In this document: in pieces, positions 22,768 to 29,541 of the stretch
Position numbering within the stretch: the first letter of the stretch is position 1
Layout: every line of letters starts with the position of its first letter
Assembly: GCF_002803065.1 (NCBI RefSeq)
Contig: NZ_NNBL01000003.1
Coordinates: forward strand, 248,001-312,000
Direction of reading: 5' to 3'
From: Streptomyces sp. CB01635
Lineage (GTDB): Bacteria > Actinomycetota > Actinomycetes > Streptomycetales > Streptomycetaceae
DNA: 64,000 nt
The notes under the pieces: generated by a model
Told to the model about the DNA's origin: nothing
Databases searched by the model: none
Seen by the model: the letters and a program-made list of their open reading frames with translations, nothing else
Translations under genes and position numbers: made by a program

Positions 22768-25128
22768 ATGAGCAACGGACCTTCCAGACGCCTGGTGCTC
22801 GGCCTCGGCGGAGCCCTCGCGCTGAGCGCCCTGCCCGCCTTCACCGCGCACGCCGCGCCGCGCCGCCCCACCACGTCCCCGCTGGTACCGGCCGGCGAGG
22901 CGACGACCCTGTGGTACCCCGAGCCCGCCGACGAGGACCTCCTCATCGAGCAGGGCCTGCCGCTGGGCAACGGCCGCCTCGGTGCCCTCGTCGGCGCCGA
23001 CCCGGCCCGGGAACTCCTGCACGTCACCGACGCCACCCTGTGGACGGGCGGCGCCAACACCACCCTCGACGGCGACGGCCAATTCCCGTACGGGCGCGAT
23101 GACTTCGGCAGCTTCACACTGCTCGCCCGCGTCATGCTGTACCTGCCGGGGCATGAGCGCTCCGCCGTCACCGACTACCGCCGCACCCTCGACCTCAGCA
23201 ACGGCCTCGTCACCACGACGTACACCAAGGACAAGGTCCGCTACACGCGGGAGATGTTCGCCAGCGCGCCCGACGACACCATCGTCGTCCGGCTCCGCCA
23301 GAGCGGCGGCGGCTCCCTCACCGGCGCCGTCATCCTCTCCGGCACCCACGGCGAGACGACCGGCGTCGACAAGGACCGGAACCTCGCCTCCTTCTCCGCC
23401 GCCTTGGGCAACAAGCTGCGCTACGCCGCCGCGGTCACCGCCGCCGGGGACGGGGCGATCACCGCCACCGGAACCCGCGTCACGTTCACCGACTGCTCCG
23501 AGGTCACGCTCGTGATCAGCGGCGGCACGGACTATGCGCCGGACCACGCCACCGGCTACCGGAACCCGGATGCGGACCCGCTCGCCCTCGCCCAGGACAA
23601 GGCCCTCGCGGCGGCCCGGACTTCGGCCGTACGGCTGCGCGACACGCACGTCGCCGACTACCGCGCCCGTTACGGCCGGCTCACCCTCGACCTCGGCCGC
23701 TCCAGCGGCGGGCAGCGCCGGATGGACACGTGGACGCGCCTGAAGGCCCGCGCGGCCGACGGATCGGCGCCCGACCCGGAACTCGAGGCGAGCTACCTCC
23801 AGTTCGGCCGCTACCTGACCATCTGCGGCTCGCGCGACGGGCTGCCCATGGGGCTGCAGGGGCTGTGGCTGGAGGGCAACACCCCGGACTGGATGGGCGA
23901 TTACCACACCGACATCAACCTTCAGATGAACTACTGGCTGGCCGACCGGGCCGGCCTCGGCGACACCTTCCCCGCCTTCGCCGACTACTGCCTGGCCCAG
24001 CTCCCCGCGTGGAGCGAGGTGACGCAGAAGCAGTTCAACGACTCCCGCAACCGCTACCGCAACACCTCCGGCAAGGTCGCGGGCTGGACGGTCGCCTTCT
24101 CCACGAACCCCTACGGCGGCCTGGGCTGGTGGTGGCACCCGGCGGGCAACGCCTGGCTGTGCGAGTCCCTCTACGAGCACTACGAGTACACGCAGGACGC
24201 GCGGTACCTGGCGCGGATCATGCCGCTCCTCAAGGGTGCCTGCGAATTCTGGGAAGCACGCCTGATCACCACGACCGTCGACGGCCGCGAGGTCCTGATC
24301 GACGATCACGACTGGTCGCCGGAACAGGGCCCGCAGGACGCCCGCGGCATCACGTACACCCAGGAACTCCTGTGGTCCCTCTTCGGTCACTACGAGCAGG
24401 CGTGCCGTACTCTCGGCCGCGACGCCGACCACGCCGCCGCCATCGGGAAGCTGCGTGACCGCCTCTACCTCCCGAAGGTCAGCCCGAAGTCCGGCCGTCT
24501 CGAGGAGTGGATGAGCGAGGACGACCTCGGCGAGACCACCCATCGCCATCTGTCGCCGCTCATCAACCTGTTCCCCGGCGACCGTATCCGCCCGGACGCC
24601 GGTGACCCCGAACTCCTCAAGGGCGCACGGGAGTTGCTGACCTCGCGCGGTATGGAGAGCTACGGGTGGGCCTGCGCGTGGCGGGCAGCGTGCTGGGCGC
24701 GGCTCAAGGACGCCGACAAGGCCTACCGGCTGCTGTTGACGAACCTGAAGCCCTGGGCGGGCGGTGACACCGGCACGGCCATGAACTTCTTCGACATGTA
24801 CCGGGTCTCCGACACCCGGGCGATCTTCCAGATCGACGCCAACCTCGGCACACCCACCGCGATGCTGGAAATGCTCGTTCACTCCCGCCCCGGCCACATC
24901 GAACTGCTGCCGGCGCTCCCGGACGCCTGGGCCGAATCCGGCTCGATCGAGGGCGTGGGAGCCCGCGGCGGCTTCACCGTTGACATGACCTGGGAGCGAG
25001 GCCGCGTACGTCGGGCGACGCTGCACAGCGTCGGGGGGCGCAGCACCACCGTCACCGCGGGTGGACGCAGCACGACTGTCACCCTGCGGCCCGGTCAGTC
25101 GATGAGGCTCACGGACCTCCAGGGCTGA
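22768..25128 (+). CDS. GH95-family alpha-L-fucosidase / alpha-L-galactosidase-like enzyme, secreted
   Basis: A 786-residue exported enzyme with a Tat-like signal (SRRLVLGLGGALALSALPAF). The N-terminal GH95 beta domain (EQGLPLGNGRLGALVGADPARELLHVTDATLWTGG, shown here only by its start GLPLGNGRLGALV) precedes the (alpha/alpha)6 barrel with GLPMGLQGLW and DYHTDINLQMNYW. In characterised GH95 enzymes two Asn residues in N-x-N at that motif help activate water; here the first is Asp (D-I-N). NPYGGLGWWWHPAGNAW and ESYGWACAWRAACWARL are further barrel blocks. The C-terminus carries a duplicated GGRSTTVT. It is the second gene of the GH27 unit, 27 bases downstream. Confidence 0.8.
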   Translation: MSNGPSRRLVLGLGGALALSALPAFTAHAAPRRPTTSPLVPAGEATTLWYPEPADEDLLIEQGLPLGNGRLGALVGADPARELLHVTDATLWTGGANTTLDGDGQFPYGRDDFGSFTLLARVMLYLPGHERSAVTDYRRTLDLSNGLVTTTYTKDKVRYTREMFASAPDDTIVVRLRQSGGGSLTGAVILSGTHGETTGVDKDRNLASFSAALGNKLRYAAAVTAAGDGAITATGTRVTFTDCSEVTLVISGGTDYAPDHATGYRNPDADPLALAQDKALAAARTSAVRLRDTHVADYRARYGRLTLDLGRSSGGQRRMDTWTRLKARAADGSAPDPELEASYLQFGRYLTICGSRDGLPMGLQGLWLEGNTPDWMGDYHTDINLQMNYWLADRAGLGDTFPAFADYCLAQLPAWSEVTQKQFNDSRNRYRNTSGKVAGWTVAFSTNPYGGLGWWWHPAGNAWLCESLYEHYEYTQDARYLARIMPLLKGACEFWEARLITTTVDGREVLIDDHDWSPEQGPQDARGITYTQELLWSLFGHYEQACRTLGRDADHAAAIGKLRDRLYLPKVSPKSGRLEEWMSEDDLGETTHRHLSPLINLFPGDRIRPDAGDPELLKGARELLTSRGMESYGWACAWRAACWARLKDADKAYRLLLTNLKPWAGGDTGTAMNFFDMYRVSDTRAIFQIDANLGTPTAMLEMLVHSRPGHIELLPALPDAWAESGSIEGVGARGGFTVDMTWERGRVRRATLHSVGGRSTTVTAGGRSTTVTLRPGQSMRLTDLQG

Positions 25129-25146
25129 ACCGGTCGGTACGACCGG

Positions 25147-25189
25147 TGCACGGCAGGGCGCCCGGCCTCGCGGGCGCCCTGCCCTGCAC
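25147..25189 (+). terminator. Strong terminator behind the GH95 gene
   Basis: GGCAGGGCGCCC (25152-25163) pairs perfectly with GGGCGCCCTGCC (25172-25183) around eight bases. The pairing extends outward through GTGCA/TGCAC with one mismatch. It lies 19 bases past the GH95 stop and probably ends the importer-GH27-GH95 transcript. Confidence 0.85.
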
Positions 25190-25229
25190 CGCGCCTTCCC
25201 GAGAACGCACGTCCCTGAACGACGACCTG

Positions 25230-25289
25230 AACGTCGAGAAGAACGTCGAGAAGAACTTCGACCCGAACGCCTGGAAGAACGTCGAGAAG
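25230..25289 (+). repeat. Three copies of AACGTCGAGAAG before the SGNH gene
   Basis: Copies lie at 25230-25241, 25242-25253 and 25278-25289; the first two are in tandem. In one frame they encode Asn-Val-Glu-Lys repeats, but that frame runs out of frame into the downstream gene and has no convincing start. It may be an untranslated leader with repeated purine-rich elements. Confidence 0.6.
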
Positions 25290-25305
25290 AGCGGAGAAAG
25301 TGCCG

Positions 25306-26580
25306 ATGACCCTCGATCAGCCGCACCGAGCGGTGCGCAGCCGCGCCCGCCGCAGACCTTTGTGGCCCCTGTTCGGAACGCTGCTCGCGCTCGCCCTGGC
25401 GGTCGCGCCAGTGGGCACCGCGGGAGCCGCCACGCCGTCGGCGCACGCCCCGGGCACCCGGGTGAGCGCCTGGTCGCCGAGCATGACGACCGGCGGCCCG
25501 TCCTTCGAGAACCAGACCATTCGCATGGTGGTGCACAGCAGCGTGGCGGGATCGCGCGCCCGGATCACGCTCTCGAACCGCTACAGCCCCGGCCCGCTGG
25601 AGGTGGCGGCCGCGAACGTCGCCGTCCAGGCGCACGGCGGCGAGGCAAGGCCGGGTACCGCCCGGCGCATCACCTTCGGCGGCTCGGACCGCGTCACGCT
25701 CCCCGCCGGCGGCGAGGCCGTCAGTGACGTCGTCCCGATCTCGGTGCGGGCGGGCCAGAACCTGCTCGTCAGCCTCTACGTGCCCGGCGCGACCGGCATG
25801 TCGACCTGGCACTCGGACGCCTTCGACACGACGTACACGGCCTCGGGCGACCACGCGGGGGACGAGAGCGCGGCCGATTTCGTCACCACCACGACCTCCT
25901 GGTACTACCTGGCGGGTCTCGACGTCCTGTCTCCGACGGCGAAGGGCACCGTCGTCGCGTTCGGCGACTCCATCACGGACGGCTACCACTCCTCGACCGG
26001 TACCTACACCCGATGGCCCGACGTGCTCGGCCGCCGCCTGGAGGCCGAGCCGGGCCCGCAGCGGCTGAGCGTCGTCGACGCCGGTATCGGCGGCAACCGC
26101 GTGCTCACCGATGTCCCCAACCTCTGGCAGGGTGTCAGTGCCCTGAAGCGGTTCCGCCACGACGCCCTCGGTCAGCCCGGCGTCAAAGACGTGATTCTCT
26201 TCGAAGGCATCAACGACATAGGCAACAACGCCGGACCCGACGGCAGACCACTGACCGCGCAGGATCTGATCGACGGCTGGCGCACCCTCATCGACGAGGC
26301 GCACGCCGCCGGTGTCCGTGTCATCGGCGCGACCCTGATGCCGGTCAAGGGCAACGGCTACTACACGCCCGCCGCCGAGGAGCTCCGCCGCAGCGTCAAC
26401 GACTGGATGCGCACCGGCGGCGCCTTCGACGGCGTCATCGACTTCGACCGGGTCATGCGCGACCCCGCGGACCCCTCGGCCCTCAACCCCGCCTACGACT
26501 CGGGCGATCACATACACCCCGACGACGCGGGCATGAAGGCCATGGCCGATGCGGTCGACCTCGGCCTGCTGCGGCACTGA
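25306..26580 (+). CDS. Secreted SGNH/GDSL hydrolase
   Basis: A 424-residue exported esterase-like protein. A signal peptide (about 18-45, LLALALAVAPVGTAGAA) is followed by a beta domain of about 150 residues. The SGNH hydrolase core then starts with VVAFGDSITDGY (nucleophile Ser), followed by the Gly block GIGGNRVL, the Asn block EGINDIGNN and the final HIHPDDAGMKAMADAV with catalytic Asp and His. ATG 25306 is best placed behind GGAG at 25293; GTG 25300 is too close. In this locus it may remove acetyl groups from the glycan before the glycosidases act. It is separated from GH95 by a terminator and probably has its own promoter. Confidence 0.85.
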   Translation: MTLDQPHRAVRSRARRRPLWPLFGTLLALALAVAPVGTAGAATPSAHAPGTRVSAWSPSMTTGGPSFENQTIRMVVHSSVAGSRARITLSNRYSPGPLEVAAANVAVQAHGGEARPGTARRITFGGSDRVTLPAGGEAVSDVVPISVRAGQNLLVSLYVPGATGMSTWHSDAFDTTYTASGDHAGDESAADFVTTTTSWYYLAGLDVLSPTAKGTVVAFGDSITDGYHSSTGTYTRWPDVLGRRLEAEPGPQRLSVVDAGIGGNRVLTDVPNLWQGVSALKRFRHDALGQPGVKDVILFEGINDIGNNAGPDGRPLTAQDLIDGWRTLIDEAHAAGVRVIGATLMPVKGNGYYTPAAEELRRSVNDWMRTGGAFDGVIDFDRVMRDPADPSALNPAYDSGDHIHPDDAGMKAMADAVDLGLLRH

Positions 26581-26630
26581 CGCGGGACCGGCCGTCCTTG
26601 GGGGATGGCGCCGGTGGGCGAAGCACCCAC

Positions 26631-26660
26631 TCCACCGGGGGCAGTTGCGCCCCCGGTGGA
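26631..26660 (+). terminator. Terminator behind the SGNH gene
   Basis: TCCACCGGGGGC (26631-26642) pairs perfectly with GCCCCCGGTGGA (26649-26660) around a 6-base loop, 50 bases past the stop codon. It is the best-formed hairpin in the 270-base gap before the convergent esterase gene. Confidence 0.85.
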
Positions 26661-26850
26661 CCTGCTTGGCTGGGGGCAGGGTTGGCCGGGGCATCGTCCC
26701 GCAGTTGGAGGTGACCGGCTTGCCGGAGAGGTGCTCGGTAAGTAGGTGCGGCTTGTGCAGCCGTTGCTCAACGGCGCGAACGAACGCGGTAACCGGCCCC
26801 CTGGACGGATTGCCGGCCCTCTCCCTCTCTTTCGGCGTCATCCATGTCAT

Positions 26851-27780
26851 CTACAGGGTGGCATTGTTCCCGGCAACCGAGTCAGGCCTCCCAGCCACCC
26901 TCAGTGCGAACTCCAGGGATCGGGTGAAGATTTGGGTCACGGAGCCCTGGTCCAGACCGTGCCAGCCGTGATCGGCGCCGGGAATCGTCCACAGTTCGAC
27001 GGGTGCTCCCGCACCGATCAGTGCCGCGGCGAGGTCCCGGCCGTGCGAGCACGCCACCATCGAGTCGTCCTCCCCATGGACGACGAGGAAGGGCGGGGCA
27101 CCCGCATGCGCGTTCTTCAATGGGCTGGCCGCACGGGCGAGTTGGGCTGCGTCCGCAGGCGCGGCGCCGAGCAGCAGCGCCTCAGGGGTGGCCGCGTCGG
27201 CGGGGTCGAAGGGGTCGCGGGCCGAGGTCAGATCCGCGGGCCCGTACCAGACGACGGCCCCCGCGAGCGGCGGCTCGTCGTGGGTGAGGGCGAGTAGTGA
27301 GGCCAGATGTCCGCCCGCGGACTCGCCCCACACCACCGTACGGCGCGGGTCGGTGCCGAGTTCCGGCGCGCGCACGTTCAGCCAGCGCAGTGCTGTGCGC
27401 AGATCGGCCAGGGGTGCGGGGAACGTCGCCTCACCGCTGAGCCGGTAGTCCACACAGGCCACCGTGAACCCGGCCGCCGCGATCAGCTCGAAGGGACCCG
27501 GGTCCCACGCGCGCGTGTGCAGACCCATGTCGTCGCGCCGACCCCGCCGCCACGCCCCACCGTGCACGAACAGCACGACGGGGGAGGGGCGCGGGGGTTC
27601 CGGCGTGGGCGGCAGCCAGAGGTCGAGCTCCAGCGGCCGGCTGCCCTCCAGGACCCCGTACGGGACGCCGCGCAGCACACGCACCCCGGCAGGGTGCTCT
27701 GCCGCCGGCGGCAGCGGACCGACGTCCGGGTGCGGCGCGGCGATCAACTCCCGTAGCGTCCGGGTCACTTGGTCCGCCAC
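26851..27780 (-). CDS. Alpha/beta hydrolase, carboxylesterase of the HSL-like group
   Basis: A 309-residue cytoplasmic esterase-like protein. The oxyanion motif HGGAWRRG and the nucleophile elbow GESAGG are intact, with a catalytic Asp in VHGEDDSMV and His in GADHGWHGL. There is no signal peptide. Its start lies inside the end of queD with a 16-base overlap, so both are made from one mRNA. Given that partner it may hydrolyse the depside ester made by quercetinase, or a flavonoid ester; this is inference. Confidence 0.85.
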   Translation of the reverse strand: MADQVTRTLRELIAAPHPDVGPLPPAAEHPAGVRVLRGVPYGVLEGSRPLELDLWLPPTPEPPRPSPVVLFVHGGAWRRGRRDDMGLHTRAWDPGPFELIAAAGFTVACVDYRLSGEATFPAPLADLRTALRWLNVRAPELGTDPRRTVVWGESAGGHLASLLALTHDEPPLAGAVVWYGPADLTSARDPFDPADAATPEALLLGAAPADAAQLARAASPLKNAHAGAPPFLVVHGEDDSMVACSHGRDLAAALIGAGAPVELWTIPGADHGWHGLDQGSVTQIFTRSLEFALRVAGRPDSVAGNNATL

Positions 27781-28322
27781 TGATGGTCGGGCAGGAATCG
27801 GACGTCGTACTCGCGTGGGACCGTGGCGAACTTCGACGGTTCGGGCACGAACGGCTCGCGCGGCAGGCCGAGTTGCTCGGCCGGGGTGCCCAGCGTCTCG
27901 AAGAAGCGCTCGAAGGTGCCGTGCGGTCCGGCCGCCACCCCGACGACCTGGGAGTGATGGCGCTCCATGCGGTAGGCGTGCGGGCAGTTCTTCGGCACGA
28001 AGCCGAAGTCGCCCGGACCGAGCAGCCGCTCCTGCTGCGCGCCCTCGGTGTCCTCGACGAACAGGCGGACCGCGCCGTGGGTCACGTAGAAGACCTCGTA
28101 CGTGTCCTCGTGCAGATGGGCCGGGATGATGTCGCCCTTCGGCCCCTCGCAGGTGAAGAAGTTGAACGTGTTCTCCGTCTGTTCACCGCCCGCGTAGACG
28201 GTGATCAGGTCCGCGAACAGATGGGCCCGGTCGCCTTCGCCCTTCTCGATGACGTACGGCTTGCCCGGCTCCGCGGGGATACGTGACGCGCTCCGGTAGC
28301 GCGTGGCGTACTCCATGGTCAT
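27765..28322 (-). CDS. queD: Quercetin 2,3-dioxygenase (monocupin QueD)
   Basis: The 185-residue protein closely matches the monocupin quercetinase QueD known from Streptomyces, which opens the flavonol C-ring with O2 and releases carbon monoxide. The cupin metal ligands are in place: His69, His71 and Glu76 in PAHLHEDTYEV and His115 in NCPHAYRMERH. The segments GEQTENTFNFFTCEGPKGD and FERFFETLGTPAEQLGLP are near-diagnostic. It is cytoplasmic and binds Ni, Co or Mn in known homologues. It is divergent from a MarR gene with two palindromes in between, which indicates flavonoid-inducible control. Confidence 0.93.
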   Translation of the reverse strand: MTMEYATRYRSASRIPAEPGKPYVIEKGEGDRAHLFADLITVYAGGEQTENTFNFFTCEGPKGDIIPAHLHEDTYEVFYVTHGAVRLFVEDTEGAQQERLLGPGDFGFVPKNCPHAYRMERHHSQVVGVAAGPHGTFERFFETLGTPAEQLGLPREPFVPEPSKFATVPREYDVRFLPDHQWRTK

Positions 28323-28340
28323 GACGGCTCACCTCTCTAT

Positions 28341-28377
28341 GTCAGGTTGCCTGACGACATACGTCAGGTACCCTGAC
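28341..28377. promoter_or_regulatory. Twin operators GTCAGG-N3-CCTGAC for the MarR regulator
   Basis: Two perfect 15-bp dyads, GTCAGG-TTG-CCTGAC (28341-28355) and GTCAGG-TAC-CCTGAC (28363-28377), have centres 22 bp apart, i.e. two helical turns, so two dimers would bind the same DNA face. They lie between divergent queD and marR starts, which strongly suggests repression of both by the MarR protein. Confidence 0.85.
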
Positions 28378-28440
28378 ACGTGACGGGGTCGGAGGCAAGT
28401 GCCGTACGGGACGCCCACGACCCGTGAGGGAGAGGGAGCG

Positions 28441-28875
28441 ATGACCGGCACCGGACGTGACCTGCCGCAACTCCTGGGCGAGGCCCGGCGCTGGTTCGAG
28501 GAGGGGCTGCTCGCCGCCCTGGCGGCGGAGGGGGTGCCGGCGGTCACGCCGCCCCAGGTGCAGCTCTTCGCCGCACTCGACCAGGGCGGCACCACCGTCT
28601 CCGAACTGGCCCGCCGGATGGGTGTCACCCGTCAGACCGTGCATCAGGCCGTGCACTCCCTCGTCGCCACCGGGCTCCTGGAGCAGGTGCCGGACCCCGC
28701 GTCGGCCCGCCGCCGGCTGATCCGCCGCACCGCGGAGGGGCGCCGGACCCACGACCGAGCCCGGCGCGCCCTCGACCGCCTTGAGGATCAACTCGCCGAC
28801 CGCATCGGCAAGGACGTGGTCGCGGCGCTGCGGTCCGCGCTGGAACAGCCCTGGGGCGAGCCGCCCACCGGCTGA
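28441..28875 (+). CDS. MarR-family transcriptional regulator of the queD operon
   Basis: A 144-residue winged-helix repressor: VTPPQVQLFAALDQGGTTVSELARRMGVTRQTVHQAVHSLVATGLLEQ forms the wing-helix core (about 36-85, beginning VTPPQVQLFAALDQ), followed by a dimerisation helix. ATG 28441 follows AGGGAGAGGGAG closely. It is divergent from queD and two matching operators lie in the gap. The most likely ligand is a flavonol or its breakdown product. Confidence 0.88.
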   Translation: MTGTGRDLPQLLGEARRWFEEGLLAALAAEGVPAVTPPQVQLFAALDQGGTTVSELARRMGVTRQTVHQAVHSLVATGLLEQVPDPASARRRLIRRTAEGRRTHDRARRALDRLEDQLADRIGKDVVAALRSALEQPWGEPPTG

Positions 28876-28956
28876 TCACGCGGGCCGCGCTCCCGGTATG
28901 CCGAACGCACGGCCGCCGGAGTCGGCTTCGCGTCCTGCGACGCGTGCAGGCCGTGC

Positions 28957-29370
28957 TCAGCCCGTCGTTGCTTGCGCACCACTCCTGGTATCCGGACCGG
29001 AACGGCGCGCCCGCCCACTGGCAGGCGTCGCCCTCGGTCTTTCCCTCCGGGGCGTACGCGAGGTAGCTCGTGGCGTTGTCCCTGTCGCCCCGCCCGCCGT
29101 ACTTCGCCTGCTGCGGGTAAGCGGGATACCCGTCGCGCGTACGCGGCCGAGCCGTCCGCCCTCTTGCCCGCCCGCGGCGGCGGCGCCGGGTGCCCTGCCC
29201 GTCTCTGTCCGGTCCATCTGCGGTGGCAGCAGGTCGAAGCTGGTCGCTGCGTAACCGTCGGCGCAGTGGAAGACGCCCGGCATCGAGAGCGCGCTGGGGG
29301 AGCAGCCGGGCATCAACAGCGAATCGCCGGACAGTCCGAACCGAATCAACTCGGCTCGTGACCACGTCAC
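28957..29370 (-). pseudogene. Degraded tannase/feruloyl-esterase C-terminus
   Basis: On the minus strand one frame reads MPGVFHCADGYAATSFD, which resembles the catalytic-His block (PGxxHCGGGPGxxSFD) of tannase/feruloyl esterases. A neighbouring frame then reads YPAYPQQAKYGGRGD, like the family's final PYPxxAxYxGxGD segment. The two parts are in different frames, and the roughly 400 N-terminal residues with the Ser elbow are absent. The rest of 28876-29541 shows no other gene apart from the promoter and operator of the next operon. The family assignment is from motif memory and is moderate. Confidence 0.45.
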
Positions 29371-29441
29371 TTCGAGGTCGCGGTCGGGCGACGAGGCCGG
29401 CGGCCGCCCGGCAGGCGATTTGATCGATCATTCTCCATCTC

Positions 29442-29470
29442 TTGACGCGGGCTTCACACGCAGGCAACAT
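29442..29470 (+). promoter_or_regulatory. Putative promoter of the dehydrogenase-RraA operon
   Basis: TTGACG (29442-29447) and CAACAT (29465-29470) are 17 bases apart. The palindrome at 29489-29501 would lie just downstream of the transcription start, a typical repressor position. Confidence 0.4.
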
Positions 29471-29488
29471 CCACCTTGCTCATCAAGC

Positions 29489-29501
29489 GATAAGCATTAT
29501 C
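29489..29501. promoter_or_regulatory. GATAA-N3-TTATC operator, copy 1
   Basis: GATAAGCATTATC is a perfect 13-bp dyad with a 3-base centre. The same dyad (GATAACACTTATC) lies before the IclR gene at 32637. It lies about 40 bases before the fusion gene start and is probably the IclR binding site for the operon. Confidence 0.7.
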
Positions 29502-29541
29502 ACACAATGAGAAACCCCCGGTGGGGGCGAGGAGGCCACGC

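Noticed and set aside
25146..25305. Small protein with Asn-Val-Glu-Lys repeats
   Set aside because: It has no credible start behind a ribosome binding site, crosses the terminator hairpin and continues out of frame into the SGNH gene.
20758..26850. Very long minus-strand open frame (about 2,000 codons) opposite the permease, GH27, GH95 and SGNH genes
   Set aside because: It mirrors the codon bias of the plus-strand genes, has Val/Gly/Asp-rich low-complexity translation and no family motif, while every plus-strand gene beneath it is well supported.
28957..29370. Intact hypothetical protein on the minus strand
   Set aside because: The recognisable motif pieces lie in two frames and the protein start has no ribosome binding site; it fits a pseudogene better.
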